Positions 16,510 to 25,892 of a DNA stretch of 62,105 nucleotides are shown piece after piece. The translations under genes were made by a program, and so were the position numbers. Position 1 is the first letter of the stretch. Each line of letters starts with the position of its first letter. This DNA is from JAMCUI01 sp964520615 (GTDB lineage: Bacteria > Patescibacteriota > Microgenomatia > 2-02-FULL-39-11): the NCBI GenBank assembly GCA_964520615.1, contig CAZFNL010000120.1:1-62105 (forward strand), written 5' to 3'. The notes under the pieces were generated by a model. The model had not been told where the DNA came from. It searched no databases and saw only the letters and a program-made list of their open reading frames with translations.

Positions 16510-17576
16510 TTATTTTCACCCCCTTTCAGATATTTATCAAAAAAATCAAGCGAATGCTGCATTGCTATGGAAAAAGATGGGCCGGAAATATTGTGATCGG
16601 CTCCGGAATAAGTATAAAACTCTACTGTTTTGCCCAATTTCTTCAAATCATCATACAGACTTCGGGAAAACTCAGGAGGAACATCTTCATCGGCCAACCC
16701 TTGGTCAAGCTGCAGAGGACCTGAAATATCGGATAAGTAATATCTTGGGTCTATACTGTGCCAAAATGAAGGGTTTTGTTGAAATGTGCCGTATTTAACC
16801 GCCAAATTTTGTCTTATTGATGTCACATGGGCTGCTATTTCTTTTTCAGATGGAGCCCAAGATGTCATCCTATGCCAATGGTTCATCAATTGATCATAAG
16901 TCCCCACTACGCCGCCCCAAATCACTCCTACTTTTATATCTCTGGATACCACCATCGCCCGAAGCGCAATATTTCCTCCCATTGAGTGTCCCCACATGCC
17001 AATTCTGTTAGAGTCAACTTCACTATACTTTTTGACCGAAGATAATGCGTTTAATACATCTACTGTATACGCAGGTGAATAGTAGGCTCCTTCTGGTTTT
17101 CCTTGGGAACTACCGTTACCCCTATAATCAGGCTTGAAGACTACATAACCGTTTCTGGCAAACTCATCCACATAAGCGACGTATCTTTCTGTGGTTCTAT
17201 ACTGCTCGGGAGGAATATAGCCATGGTTAAAAATGATTGCCGGCCAACCTGTTTTGGGCATTTGTCCGTCCGGTACAGTTAATAAAGCGTATATTTTCAA
17301 TCCGTCGGACATGTAAGAAGCAATATACTGTTTGTAGTTGCTGCCCTGAGCCAAAGTTTCTTCAATCTTTATGTTGCTACCCGGATAACTTCTCTGCCTC
17401 ATTGCAGCAATTGTTAAGGGATTCAGGTTAACTTGAGCCGTAGTTGTTGGTGTCGGAACCGGTTTTCCGGTCAAAATACTCTGTGTTTTAACCATTCGAT
17501 GGCTGAACAAACCGTAACCTACCAGTAAAACAAGTATTAATCCCGTAAAAATTATCAATTTCGTATTCAGTTTCAT
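16506..17576 (-). CDS. Alpha/beta hydrolase (prolyl oligopeptidase/dienelactone hydrolase type), anchored
   Basis: 356 residues: one N-terminal membrane segment (about 7-26), a Pro/Thr linker, and an alpha/beta hydrolase domain. The oxyanion region is FNHGYIPPE, the nucleophile elbow GHSMGG (Ser198), the acid is in GLADEDVPPE (Asp about 300), and the His is in YSGADHNISGP (about 332). Such exported enzymes cleave esters or peptides; the substrate is unknown. It follows the MacB-like permease in the same direction, with a 119-base gap that holds a remnant of that permease. Confidence 0.82.
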   Translation of the reverse strand: MKLNTKLIIFTGLILVLLVGYGLFSHRMVKTQSILTGKPVPTPTTTAQVNLNPLTIAAMRQRSYPGSNIKIEETLAQGSNYKQYIASYMSDGLKIYALLTVPDGQMPKTGWPAIIFNHGYIPPEQYRTTERYVAYVDEFARNGYVVFKPDYRGNGSSQGKPEGAYYSPAYTVDVLNALSSVKKYSEVDSNRIGMWGHSMGGNIALRAMVVSRDIKVGVIWGGVVGTYDQLMNHWHRMTSWAPSEKEIAAHVTSIRQNLAVKYGTFQQNPSFWHSIDPRYYLSDISGPLQLDQGLADEDVPPEFSRSLYDDLKKLGKTVEFYTYSGADHNISGPSFSIAMQHSLDFFDKYLKGGENK

Positions 17577-17618
17577 ATATTTCAGGTAGAATTGAACCTT
17601 TGAACTCAGATAAAAAGA

Positions 17619-17702
17619 TTACTCATGTCTCAAAGCTTCAATCGGGGATAAATCAGCGGCTTTCCCGGCACGTATTCCCGTAATATTTCTCCTGTTATTC
17701 AT
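17619..17702 (-). pseudogene. Remnant copy of a MacB-type permease C-terminus
   Basis: Immediately after the intact permease stop, an in-frame stretch encodes GIRAGKAADLSPIEALRHE and TAA, copying the permease end ARKAADLSPIEALRYE. It could be read as a 27-codon frame from an ATG overlapping the permease stop, but it lacks any membrane segment. Codons differ synonymously (for example ATT/ATA, GCT/GCG), so this is the tail of a diverged permease, lost or replaced. Confidence 0.65.
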
Positions 17703-18918
17703 ATCGTAACGCTTCTATCGGAGATAAATCTGCCGCCTTACGTGCTGGATAAAGTCCGAATACTATTCCTATACCCGCCGATACACCTATTGCCAAAATT
17801 ATAGCCGATAGGGATAGGGTAAACGGCAGGCTTATAAAATGAGAAATTACAAATGACAACCCCGCACCCAAAAACATCCCTATTACGCCTCCGACAAAGG
17901 TTAGAATAATAGACTCAGCAAGAAATTGGGAAATAACCGTCCTCTTCTTGGCTCCTAGGGCTTTTCTCAAACCTATTTCCCTTGTCCTTTCTGTTACTGT
18001 CACAAGCATGATATTCATAATTCCGATTCCCCCGACAAGAAGAGATATGGCGGCAATTCCGGAAAGAAGCGCGCTGAAAGTACCTGTCACCTGGGATGCA
18101 GCTCCCAATATGTCAGCCTGGGAAAATATGCTGAAATCTGCCTGTGCGGGATCTTTTATCTTATGTCTGGTCAGAAGAAAATAGCCTACTTGGTTTTCCG
18201 CCTGTGTCATAACGTCCGTACTCTTGGCGGAAACGGAAATATTACTCACATAATCCACTCCGTATAACTGATGTTGTGCGGTGGTAAGAGGAACATAAAC
18301 AATATCATCCTGATTGGCAAATCCCGATCCGCCCTTGGAGACTGTTACGCCAACCACTCTGAAAGCCTGCTTGTTTATTCTTATGGACTGTCCGACCGGA
18401 TCTGCTCCGTCACCGAAAAGATCACTTACTACCTGCGGACCCAAAACGGCTACTTTCTCCTCACTGTCTACATTATTCTGGCTTATAAATGCGCCTGAAG
18501 ACATTGTAATGTTGCGTACGGCAGCATATGCCGGAGTAACCCCGGCTATCTGTGTATTCGTATTGTTTCTGCCCGCTGTTACCTGTCCTCTCCTTGTCAG
18601 TTCAGCCGACACGTTACTTACCGTTGTCACATCAGGTGATGATAAAATAGCTTTTGCGTCATCATAAGTAAGTGAAGTGTCCCCTCCGGCTGCCCCCCTG
18701 ACCCCGCCGGTTGTTGAAGCACCCGGTATAACAGTCAGAAGATTGGATCCCAAAGATTCAATCTGCGACTGCACCGCTTTTTGTCCGGCCTGGCCCAAGG
18801 AAATGAGCGCAATAACGGCCCCGATACCAATTACAATACCGAGAGTTGCCAGGGCTGTACGCATTTTATTCAAAGTCAGAGCATTTATACTTTCGGCGAG
18901 AAGTTCTCCAAAATCCAT
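17695..18918 (-). CDS. MacB-type ABC transporter permease
   Basis: 407 residues: an N-terminal membrane helix (about 20-42) after the conserved ALTLNKMRTALATLGIVIGIGAVI, a large extracytoplasmic MacB_PCD domain (about 50-240), and three C-terminal helices (about 280-390, FtsX fold) ending PARKAADLSPIEALRYE. MacB-type permeases use the energy of their ATPase in the cytosol to move substrates across the envelope without a classic transport channel. The gene follows its ATPase by four bases. CPR cells lack a standard outer membrane, so a TolC partner is not expected. Confidence 0.88.
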   Translation of the reverse strand: MDFGELLAESINALTLNKMRTALATLGIVIGIGAVIALISLGQAGQKAVQSQIESLGSNLLTVIPGASTTGGVRGAAGGDTSLTYDDAKAILSSPDVTTVSNVSAELTRRGQVTAGRNNTNTQIAGVTPAYAAVRNITMSSGAFISQNNVDSEEKVAVLGPQVVSDLFGDGADPVGQSIRINKQAFRVVGVTVSKGGSGFANQDDIVYVPLTTAQHQLYGVDYVSNISVSAKSTDVMTQAENQVGYFLLTRHKIKDPAQADFSIFSQADILGAASQVTGTFSALLSGIAAISLLVGGIGIMNIMLVTVTERTREIGLRKALGAKKRTVISQFLAESIILTFVGGVIGMFLGAGLSFVISHFISLPFTLSLSAIILAIGVSAGIGIVFGLYPARKAADLSPIEALRYE

Positions 18919-18922
18919 ATTT

Positions 18923-19621
18923 TTAAATCTTAATTTTTAAATGTTTTCCGTTTTTCTCATCCTTAATAATTTTACCGTCGCGCACGGTAATAATCCTTTT
19001 TGCAAACTTTGCAATTGATGGTTCATGCGTAATCATAATCACTGTATGTCCTTTCCTGTTCAAATCGGAAAAAATTTTCATGATCTCTTCACTTTGACTG
19101 GTTGCCAGATTTCCCGTGGGTTCATCAGCCAGAAGTATGGCAGGATCCATGGCAAGTGCTCGGGCTATAGCGACTCTCTGCTGCTGACCTCCTGAAAGCT
19201 GGTTTGAATTATGGTGTAATCTGTCTCCAAGACCGACCATTGTCAGCAACTCAGTGGCTCTTTTTTCCCTGTTCTCTTTAGGATAAGCAGCGTAAGTGAG
19301 TGGTAACATCACGTTTTTCAGTGCGGAAGTTCTGGGAAGAAGATTAAAAGCCTGAAAGACAAAACCTATTTTTTTGTTCCTGATCTCAGCCAATTCATCA
19401 TCCGTAAGTCCTTCTATATCCTGGCCGTCAAGTATATATTTACCAGAGGTGGGTGTATCAAGGGCACCAAGCATATGCATAAGCGTGGACTTTCCGCTTC
19501 CTGAAGGACCCATGATGGCAACATACTCTCCTTTGTTTACCTCAAAATTGATATCTGACAGGGCTACAGTCTGTACACCATCCATTTTGTAGATTTTGGT
19601 AAGATGCGTGACTTTGATCAT
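18923..19621 (-). CDS. MacB-type ABC transporter ATPase (LolD/MacB family)
   Basis: 232 residues. Walker A is GPSGSGKST (38-46), the Q-loop VFQAFNLLP, the signature LSGGQQQRVAIARAL (142-156), Walker B and D-loop LLADEPTGNLATSQ (163-176), and the switch His is in MITHEP. The D-loop reads NLATSQ rather than the common NLDSKT, so the usual Asp is Ala. It pairs with the permease four bases downstream and the membrane fusion protein upstream. Confidence 0.9.
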   Translation of the reverse strand: MIKVTHLTKIYKMDGVQTVALSDINFEVNKGEYVAIMGPSGSGKSTLMHMLGALDTPTSGKYILDGQDIEGLTDDELAEIRNKKIGFVFQAFNLLPRTSALKNVMLPLTYAAYPKENREKRATELLTMVGLGDRLHHNSNQLSGGQQQRVAIARALAMDPAILLADEPTGNLATSQSEEIMKIFSDLNRKGHTVIMITHEPSIAKFAKRIITVRDGKIIKDEKNGKHLKIKI

Positions 19622-19694
19622 AAATTATTCCTGACATAATACTTTCTTTAATTCCCCAATTTTTTGTCTGTTTATTTTCACTTATGTTGATTTA

Positions 19695-20984
19695 TTAACC
19701 TCCACGGAATAACACTCTGCCGCCTCCTCCGCCTCCAAACCCTCTGCTGAAAGGTGAACTTCCTCCGCCAGTTGTCGTGCTTGAACCGCTTATGGTACCT
19801 GTTATTATCTGATTACCATCAGACAACCCGGATACTATTTCCGTTTGAGTATCTGATGAAATACCTGTCTGAACCGGCATGCTTACCGGATGTCCGTTCC
19901 GCAGTATCCTGACGTATGACTGGTTACCGCTTGTCTGAATTGCGGATGAAGGAACCATTAGTACATTATTCTTTGTGGCCGTTATTATATTGGCTGTTGC
20001 AGACATATTTGGTAATATATCTGCGGAAGTTGGATCTAATGTAATCGTAAGAGGATAATTAGTTACTCCACTACTCACTACACCCGTCCTGTCTACTCCG
20101 GAAACTGTTCCGGTAAAAGTCATATTTGGGAAAGCATCCAAAGTGATAGTGGCTTTTTCTCCTTCTTTTATGGTACCTACATCAATTTCCGCCACACTGA
20201 ACTGACCAGCTATGGTATTTCCGGTTGTAATTGTGGCAATTTTCTGGGACACTGCAGCACTGCTCTGACTGTTTGTCTGGGAGGCCAATGTCATACCGGG
20301 CACCAGAGTAATGTCGCCCACTATACCTGCTGCCGGAGCCGTAATAGTAGCGGAAGCAGCCTGATAATTGAGCCAGGAATTGGACAAAGCTGCCTGGTCC
20401 TGGGCGATAACATCCTGCTGGTTCTTATAATCTGCCTCAGCCTTAAGCCAGTTATCGTAAACTTCATAAAATTGCGGTAAAGTCCTGTTGGCTGTATTTG
20501 GAGAATTGTCAGAATTCTGGTATGTGGAGTTTTGTGCAGTGTCCATATATGTCTTCCAGTCTCCCATCATTGTTGACTGAAGACTGTATAGTTTGGCATT
20601 GTCCGACGCCAAACTGTTTTTTGCCGATAAATAGCTTGCGTAAGCCTGTTGCTGACGCTGTAATCCAACGGAGTCTGGCGTGACGGTCAAGAGTGTCTGT
20701 CCCTGACTAACCTTGTCACCGTTTTTCACCAGAATATCTTTTATAATTCCTGAAGCCTGGGAAGTAACAGTCATCTTACCGGATGTGGCTATCTGCCCGG
20801 AAACGGAAATTGAGGACACTATCGTACCTTTCGTAACTTTTGTTGTCTGATACTGAACAGTCTGTTGAGCTCCCTTTACTTTTTGCCAAGCAAAGAATAT
20901 AACCGCCAAAAGGAGAATAATAACAACTCCTGCTTTTAACCGGTTTTTAAAAAATTCTGAAAGAAACGTTTTTATCGTCTTCAT
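19695..20984 (-). CDS. MacA/HlyD-type membrane fusion protein
   Basis: 429 residues: one N-terminal membrane helix (about 13-33), a biotinyl-lipoyl half-motif (ASGIIKDILVKNGDKVSQGQ), a helical hairpin (about 110-210), the second lipoyl half (ITAPAAGIVGDITLVPGM), then beta-barrel and membrane-proximal domains (YVRILRNGHPVSMPVQTG). The C-terminal tail is Ser/Thr/Gly rich (GGGGGG). It is the adaptor of a three-gene MacAB-like pump and the first gene after the two-component system, so it is probably controlled by that system. Confidence 0.88.
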   Translation of the reverse strand: MKTIKTFLSEFFKNRLKAGVVIILLLAVIFFAWQKVKGAQQTVQYQTTKVTKGTIVSSISVSGQIATSGKMTVTSQASGIIKDILVKNGDKVSQGQTLLTVTPDSVGLQRQQQAYASYLSAKNSLASDNAKLYSLQSTMMGDWKTYMDTAQNSTYQNSDNSPNTANRTLPQFYEVYDNWLKAEADYKNQQDVIAQDQAALSNSWLNYQAASATITAPAAGIVGDITLVPGMTLASQTNSQSSAAVSQKIATITTGNTIAGQFSVAEIDVGTIKEGEKATITLDAFPNMTFTGTVSGVDRTGVVSSGVTNYPLTITLDPTSADILPNMSATANIITATKNNVLMVPSSAIQTSGNQSYVRILRNGHPVSMPVQTGISSDTQTEIVSGLSDGNQIITGTISGSSTTTGGGSSPFSRGFGGGGGGRVLFRGG

Positions 20985-21090
20985 AAAAAGGATATTAAAA
21001 GACTTAGCTGAGAATTAGCTTAAAATAAAATTGTAGTAAGTGTATTACACATCTCCTTACTCTCTACAAAAATCATTCATGTATAAATAT

Positions 21091-21105
21091 TGTCACATCC
21101 TGACA
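21091..21105. promoter_or_regulatory. Inverted repeat upstream of the efflux operon
   Basis: TGTCA-N5-TGACA is a perfect short palindrome in the 223-base gap between the histidine kinase and the membrane fusion protein. A second, looser repeat (TGTAG...CTACA, about 21031-21067) lies nearer the fusion-protein gene. Either could be the binding site of the response regulator encoded at 22291; this is inferred from position. Confidence 0.35.
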
Positions 21106-21207
21106 TAAAATAAAAGCGAAAACAGATTATAAACGGATTTCTACCCTAGATAGAATAAAATTTTCCTTCAGCCCTGCAGACTTAAACCTTATAATTCCTA
21201 CAAAGAA

Positions 21208-22221
21208 TTAAAGAGGAAGAGATACGATAAATATAGTTCCTTTTCTTGGTGAACTTATAACATCAATTTTCCCGTGATAATATTCCACAATACTTTTTGC
21301 AATCGGCAATCCCAGACCATACCCACCTACTTTGTTTTTTTCCCTGGACATGTCAGCCCTGTAAAAACGGTTGAATATATAAGGGAGGTCACTGGCTTTA
21401 ATACCTATACCATTGTCTTTTATCTGTACTGTTACTTTTTTTCCTTCAGTTTTTACTTTCACTAAAACAATGCTTCCTAAAGGACTGTACTTGACGGCGT
21501 TATCCATAAATATAGTAAATAATTCAATTAGGCTGACTTCTTCTGCCGAAACCTCAATTTGTGTACTCTCTATCTTAATTTGGATCCTTTTCTTTCTGGC
21601 AAGAGGCAAAACATTCCCTTTTGCCTTTTCAAGAATCTCAAGTAGCTTTATTTTTCTCATATCCAGACTCAGTCTTGTATCCTCATATCTGGATAATGTC
21701 AGAAGATGGTCAGATAACGACTGCAATTTTGCCACTTCTTCTAAATTGCTCTTTATTTGGTTTTTGGCTTGGGAAAGATCTAATTTAGTATCCCGCAAAG
21801 CTACTTCTGACTCAGTCTTCAGAACAGTAAGAGGAGTACGCAGTTCGTGTGAAGCGTCTGCTATAAATCTTTTTTGCTCATCTACCATCTCTTCAATCGG
21901 AACCAGCGTTCTACCTGCCAAGAAATAACCAGCTATTCCACTTACCAAAACAATAGCTGCATCTATAAGAATAAGATTTAACCTGATCCTTGTAAGCTCA
22001 TCTTTAAGAATTTGTGTATCTGCGGGATATAAAAAAAGGGTAATATCGGGATTCAAAACTCGTTCAGGCCTTTCAATTCTAAGCCTCTGCAATCTCAAAC
22101 CCCTATCAAGCTCATGACTCAAAACCCTATATATTGCTACACTGAAAACGCTGCTTATCAAAAATATGACAAAGACATAAAAAAGTGTTAGCTTTAATCT
22201 GGCTGAATAAAACATTTGCAT
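21208..22221 (-). CDS. Sensor histidine kinase
   Basis: 337 residues: membrane helix 1 (about 10-32), a short extracytoplasmic loop (about 33-82), helix 2 (about 83-103), HisKA with the phosphorylated His125 in DASHELRTPLTVLK, and HATPase_c with the N-box (FTIFMDNAVKYSPLG), the DNGIGI G1 box, the F-box (YIFNRFYRAD) and the GGYGLGLPIAKS G2 box. The small sensor loop suggests sensing in or at the membrane, as in envelope-stress or antimicrobial sensors. It is paired with the response regulator 69 bases upstream and followed by the efflux operon. Confidence 0.92.
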   Translation of the reverse strand: MQMFYSARLKLTLFYVFVIFLISSVFSVAIYRVLSHELDRGLRLQRLRIERPERVLNPDITLFLYPADTQILKDELTRIRLNLILIDAAIVLVSGIAGYFLAGRTLVPIEEMVDEQKRFIADASHELRTPLTVLKTESEVALRDTKLDLSQAKNQIKSNLEEVAKLQSLSDHLLTLSRYEDTRLSLDMRKIKLLEILEKAKGNVLPLARKKRIQIKIESTQIEVSAEEVSLIELFTIFMDNAVKYSPLGSIVLVKVKTEGKKVTVQIKDNGIGIKASDLPYIFNRFYRADMSREKNKVGGYGLGLPIAKSIVEYYHGKIDVISSPRKGTIFIVSLPL

Positions 22222-22290
22222 ATATTTAATTTATATCTATCGCAGTAATTTTTTTACATTAGTAAATTTTAGTTTTCCGTCATTTGATTT

Positions 22291-22968
22291 TTATTTTGTA
22301 CCGATTTTGTACCCAAATCCCCGAATTGTTTGGATTAATTCTTTTTTATTCTTAAAAGGCTTATCTATTTTATTGCGCAGATAACCTATATAGACCTCGA
22401 CTGTATTTGGTAATATATCCGCATCATAATTCCAGACATTTCCTATAATTTGGTCTTTTGTCAAAATCTTCCCCTGATGCCGTAACAGGTATTCCAAAAG
22501 AGCAAATTCTTTCCTGGAAAGACTGATTATTATCCCATCCCTTTTTACTTCAAATGTATTGGTATCCAAAGTAAGCCCGTCAATTGAAAGTATCGTACTT
22601 ATAGTATTTTTGGGCCTCCTATTCAAAGCTTTCACTCTCGCTAAAAGTTCCAGGAATGCAAATGGTTTTGTAAGATAATCATCTGCACCAAGACGGAAAC
22701 CTTTTAATTTTTCCTCAAGCTGCCCCCTGGCAGTCAACATCAGAACCGGGGTATGATTGTTACTTTCACGCAACCTGCGGCAGATTTCCCAACCGTCTAT
22801 TCCGGGAAGCATAAGATCTAGAATAATTACATCGTAATCCTCACTTGCGGCTAGATCATAACCATCAGTACCGTCATAAGCAACATCTACGGCATACGAC
22901 TCCTGTTCAAGCCCTTTCTTTATGGAATTGGCAATCTTATGCTCATCCTCAACAACAAGAATTCTCAT
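22291..22968 (-). CDS. OmpR/PhoB-family response regulator
   Basis: 225 residues: receiver domain (1-120) with the acidic pocket EDE (7-9), the phosphoacceptor Asp51 in VIILDLMLPG, Thr in LMLTARG and Lys in DYLTKPFAF, then a winged-helix DNA-binding domain (about 125-223) with the HTH around NTVEVYIGYLRNKID and the final wing RGFGYKIG. It probably drives the downstream efflux genes. A TATAAT lies seven bases before the ATG, so the operon mRNA is probably leaderless. Confidence 0.93.
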   Translation of the reverse strand: MRILVVEDEHKIANSIKKGLEQESYAVDVAYDGTDGYDLAASEDYDVIILDLMLPGIDGWEICRRLRESNNHTPVLMLTARGQLEEKLKGFRLGADDYLTKPFAFLELLARVKALNRRPKNTISTILSIDGLTLDTNTFEVKRDGIIISLSRKEFALLEYLLRHQGKILTKDQIIGNVWNYDADILPNTVEVYIGYLRNKIDKPFKNKKELIQTIRGFGYKIGTK

Positions 22969-23027
22969 TTGGGAAATTATATCAGTATAAAGCTGAGAAA
23001 CAACTTAGAATTATCTAAGACTGGTTA

Positions 23028-23351
23028 TTATCCTTCTAATGAATGATCTAATACCAACTTCACCAATTCTCCATTTTTAATTTTATTCTTTTTTACATCA
23101 CCGGCAGGCATTTCAACTATCTTGTCATAAACAGGATTCCAAAAAAAAACGTTATTCGGTTGCATATTTTCTTTGACTTTAACAATATTGTTTTCCCTCG
23201 AAAGCACAAGAACATCTATGGGAAATCCCACACCAAAAGTATGAATGCCAAAGCGGGTATTCAAGTATACGGTTTGAGGATGTTTTTCACCAATAAGTCC
23301 CACCGTCTTCTGCAAGGAATTTTTCAGGTATTTAGCCTTTAACACAATCAT
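23028..23351 (-). CDS. DUF192-family protein
   Basis: 107 residues matching the DUF192 pattern: a truncated start (LQKTVGLIGEKHPQTVYLNTRFGIHTFGVGFPIDVLVLSRENNIV, too long to be a signal) and a VVEMPAG-like segment (KIVEMPAGDVKKNKI) near the end. The family is small, beta-rich and of unknown function, often encoded next to cell-envelope genes. No signal peptide, unlike many members. It starts four bases after the stop of uppP, so the two are co-translated. Confidence 0.75.
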   Translation of the reverse strand: MIVLKAKYLKNSLQKTVGLIGEKHPQTVYLNTRFGIHTFGVGFPIDVLVLSRENNIVKVKENMQPNNVFFWNPVYDKIVEMPAGDVKKNKIKNGELVKLVLDHSLEG

Positions 23352-23355
23352 TAAT

Positions 23356-24129
23356 TTATCTAACTACCAAAAACCAAAAAGCAAGCGACATGACGATTCT
23401 ATATACTCCAAACTGGATAAAATTATGTGTTTTAATATACTTCATGAAGTATTTAATCGTCATGTAAGCTGTGATAAATGACCCGACAAATCCTATGGAT
23501 AGAAGAGTAAATTCCTGACTGGTAAAATGTGCATGACTTTTTACCAGGTCAAGTCCTGTAGCAGCCATCATGGTGGGTACAGCCAGAAGAAAAGAAAACT
23601 CCACTGCAGTTTTTCTCTTGAGTCCCAGATATAAACCTCCGAATATGGTGGCAGCAGATCTAGACACTCCTGGAACCATAGCGATCGACTGGAAAAGCCC
23701 GATAAGAAAAGCCTGTTTATATGTAATTTTTTCCATTTCCTCAATATGGAAATCTTTTTCTTTATGTAATTTTTCCAAAATAATCAGGGCTATTCCTCCC
23801 AAAAAAAGAGACGTTAAAACTACTGATGTATTTCCGAGAAGATAATTCTTTATCAGCTTAAACAAAGTCAAGCCCAAAATACCCGTAGGTATAAAAGCGA
23901 TTAACACCCTCTCCCAAACTTTTATGCTATGAAGAAGCGTATCACGATATAGTAAAACCACAGATAAGATAGCCCCCAACTGTATAAAGATCTCAAAGCT
24001 CTTCTGAAAGTCAGTCTGAGGAATCCTTAATATATCACTGGCCAATATCAGGTGCCCCGTCGAAGATATAGGAAGGAACTCCGAAACGCCTTCAACAATT
24101 GATAATATAACCGCAAAAATATAATGCAT
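23356..24129 (-). CDS. uppP: Undecaprenyl-diphosphatase (UppP/BacA)
   Basis: 257 residues with about eight membrane segments and both family signatures: the (E/Q)-rich EGVSEFLPISSTGHLILA at 9-26 and PGVSRSAATIFGGLYLGL at about 152-169, whose Glu, Ser, Arg and His residues form the active site. The enzyme recycles the undecaprenyl carrier for peptidoglycan and surface glycans. The ribosome site AAGGAG sits eight bases before the ATG. Confidence 0.93.
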   Translation of the reverse strand: MHYIFAVILSIVEGVSEFLPISSTGHLILASDILRIPQTDFQKSFEIFIQLGAILSVVLLYRDTLLHSIKVWERVLIAFIPTGILGLTLFKLIKNYLLGNTSVVLTSLFLGGIALIILEKLHKEKDFHIEEMEKITYKQAFLIGLFQSIAMVPGVSRSAATIFGGLYLGLKRKTAVEFSFLLAVPTMMAATGLDLVKSHAHFTSQEFTLLSIGFVGSFITAYMTIKYFMKYIKTHNFIQFGVYRIVMSLAFWFLVVR

Positions 24130-24225
24130 AATTTAAGCTCCTTATGCAATAATTTAACAATACCTGGAATAATAATGCAACCGGCTAAACGGAATATAAG
24201 AGTGGTTTATTATATAATTCAAGTA

Positions 24226-24984
24226 ATGAACAGATATCTCCAGTTAATTTCCAGAGATACTAGAGTTGAAATATTTTCCATTCTTGTTCTTCTCTGGATT
24301 ACCGTAGTATTAAGAAATCCCAAGTGGGAAAATATTATATTTCCTATTCTCTCAGTTATTATTTTCGTACTTCTTGATCTGGTATTTATATTTTTAACAA
24401 AAAAGAAATTGTTTTATCCATTTTCATCGCTGGTATCAGGACTTCTTATTGGACTTATTATAAGCCCAAAAGAAGGAATAATAACCATAGTATTGGTTGT
24501 TCTTGCGGCATTTCTATCTAAACATTTTATAAAACTGAAAAACAGGCATATATTTAATCCTGCAGCCTTTGGCATTCTGTCAATTTCACTCTTAAAACTA
24601 CATTCTATCGCATCATGGTGGTCTGTAGCAGAGGGAGGTCCTTCACTAATAATCATATTATTATCACTTCCTATTCTTTTCAGGCTAAAAAGAGTACAAA
24701 TGCCGTTTCTTTTTCTTTTTGGTTATTTTCTTTTTCAACTTTTCTTCCAAAATATCCATACTGCAATCACACTGACTTTGGATGGTTCCATTTTCCTTTT
24801 CTCATTTATCATGCTACCTGAACCCATGACATCAACTGCCTCTGGAGCATGGAAGTATAGTTTTGGATTTTTGGTTATGATTATTTTTATCCTACTTTAC
24901 CCACTACATATTTCCTTTTTAGACCCTTTACTTCTCTCACTTTTATTCTGTAACTTTATAACTAAAATAGTCACGAAAAACTAA
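24226..24984 (+). CDS. RnfD/NqrB-like membrane protein
   Basis: 252 residues from ATG 24226, chosen because a TATAAT (24213-24218) ends seven bases before it; upstream in-frame ATGs would lie before the transcription start. About eight to nine membrane segments. NRHIFNPAAFGILSI and MLPEPMTSTASGAWKY resemble the conserved parts of RnfD/NqrB, where a Thr in a similar segment carries covalent FMN and neighbouring loops bind riboflavin. None of the other Rnf/Nqr subunits is in the window, so it cannot be a complete ion pump here; an electron-transfer partner may be elsewhere. Confidence 0.55.
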   Translation: MNRYLQLISRDTRVEIFSILVLLWITVVLRNPKWENIIFPILSVIIFVLLDLVFIFLTKKKLFYPFSSLVSGLLIGLIISPKEGIITIVLVVLAAFLSKHFIKLKNRHIFNPAAFGILSISLLKLHSIASWWSVAEGGPSLIIILLSLPILFRLKRVQMPFLFLFGYFLFQLFFQNIHTAITLTLDGSIFLFSFIMLPEPMTSTASGAWKYSFGFLVMIIFILLYPLHISFLDPLLLSLLFCNFITKIVTKN

Positions 24985-25046
24985 ATAAATCTAAATAAAA
25001 TTAATTCCTTGCGCTAAGTTCAAATAGTACAATAAAATATCACAAT

Positions 25047-25892
25047 ATGCCTCCAAATTTTGGGAAGATTGCACTTTTAGGTTCAGGTGAAACTGCACCT
25101 TCCGGCAAGAAAATACTGCGAAGAATCATGCAACAGGAAAGAAAAAAGTATAAAGTTGCCATATTGGAAACTCCTGCAGGTTTTCAGCCAAATACAGAAT
25201 ACGTTGCCGGAGAAATAAAAAATATATTCGACTTCAGCCTCAAAGAATTCATTGCTAGTGTTTCCGTCATTCCTGCTAGAAATAAAAAAGGCATTCTTAG
25301 CCCAAATAACAAAAATATACTTGAACCTCTATTAACCGCTGATTTTATATTCATGGGTCCCGGCAGCCCGACATATACTGTAAGACAGCTAAAGGGATCT
25401 CTTGCCTTGAAATTTATCCATTCCATCTGGAAAAACGGAAAAACGTTATGTCTCTCAAGCGCAGGTGCTTTAGCAGCGGGAAAATTCACTCTTCCGGTAT
25501 ATGAGATTTATAAGGCCGGCTTTAATCTTTACTGGGAGGATGGATTGGACATATTCAGGGAAACTGGTTTTACGAATACGACAATCATAACCCACTGGAA
25601 TAATAAAGAGGGAGGAAAACATCTTGATACACGGTATTGTTATATGGGGAAAGAAAGATTTACAAGACTCAAAGAAATTCTCCCTTCTGAAGCGCTAATT
25701 ATCGGCATTGACGAACATTCCGCTCTCCTCATTGATTTTCCTAATAGGAAATTATCGGTTGAAGGTCTAGGGAAAGTTACTCTATTTTATAATGGTTCAT
25801 CAAACAAAATTGTAATTGAACATGGACAAACATTAGAAATTGGTTCAATCCTCAATACAAACAATTCAAAAAATAGATTATTTCAAACTTAA
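25047..25892 (+). CDS. Peptidase S51 / cyanophycinase-like protein
   Basis: 281 residues with a class I glutamine amidotransferase-like fold. ALLGSGETAPSGKKI opens the protein, GPGSPTYTVRQLK binds the substrate region, the nucleophile Ser is in LSSAGALAAG, and GIDEHSALLID is the conserved C-terminal segment. Cyanophycinases and dipeptidase E cleave Asp-linked dipeptides. The C-terminal extension (about 230-281) is not typical. Its last 15 bases overlap the converging gene at 25878. Confidence 0.78.
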   Translation: MPPNFGKIALLGSGETAPSGKKILRRIMQQERKKYKVAILETPAGFQPNTEYVAGEIKNIFDFSLKEFIASVSVIPARNKKGILSPNNKNILEPLLTADFIFMGPGSPTYTVRQLKGSLALKFIHSIWKNGKTLCLSSAGALAAGKFTLPVYEIYKAGFNLYWEDGLDIFRETGFTNTTIITHWNNKEGGKHLDTRYCYMGKERFTRLKEILPSEALIIGIDEHSALLIDFPNRKLSVEGLGKVTLFYNGSSNKIVIEHGQTLEIGSILNTNNSKNRLFQT

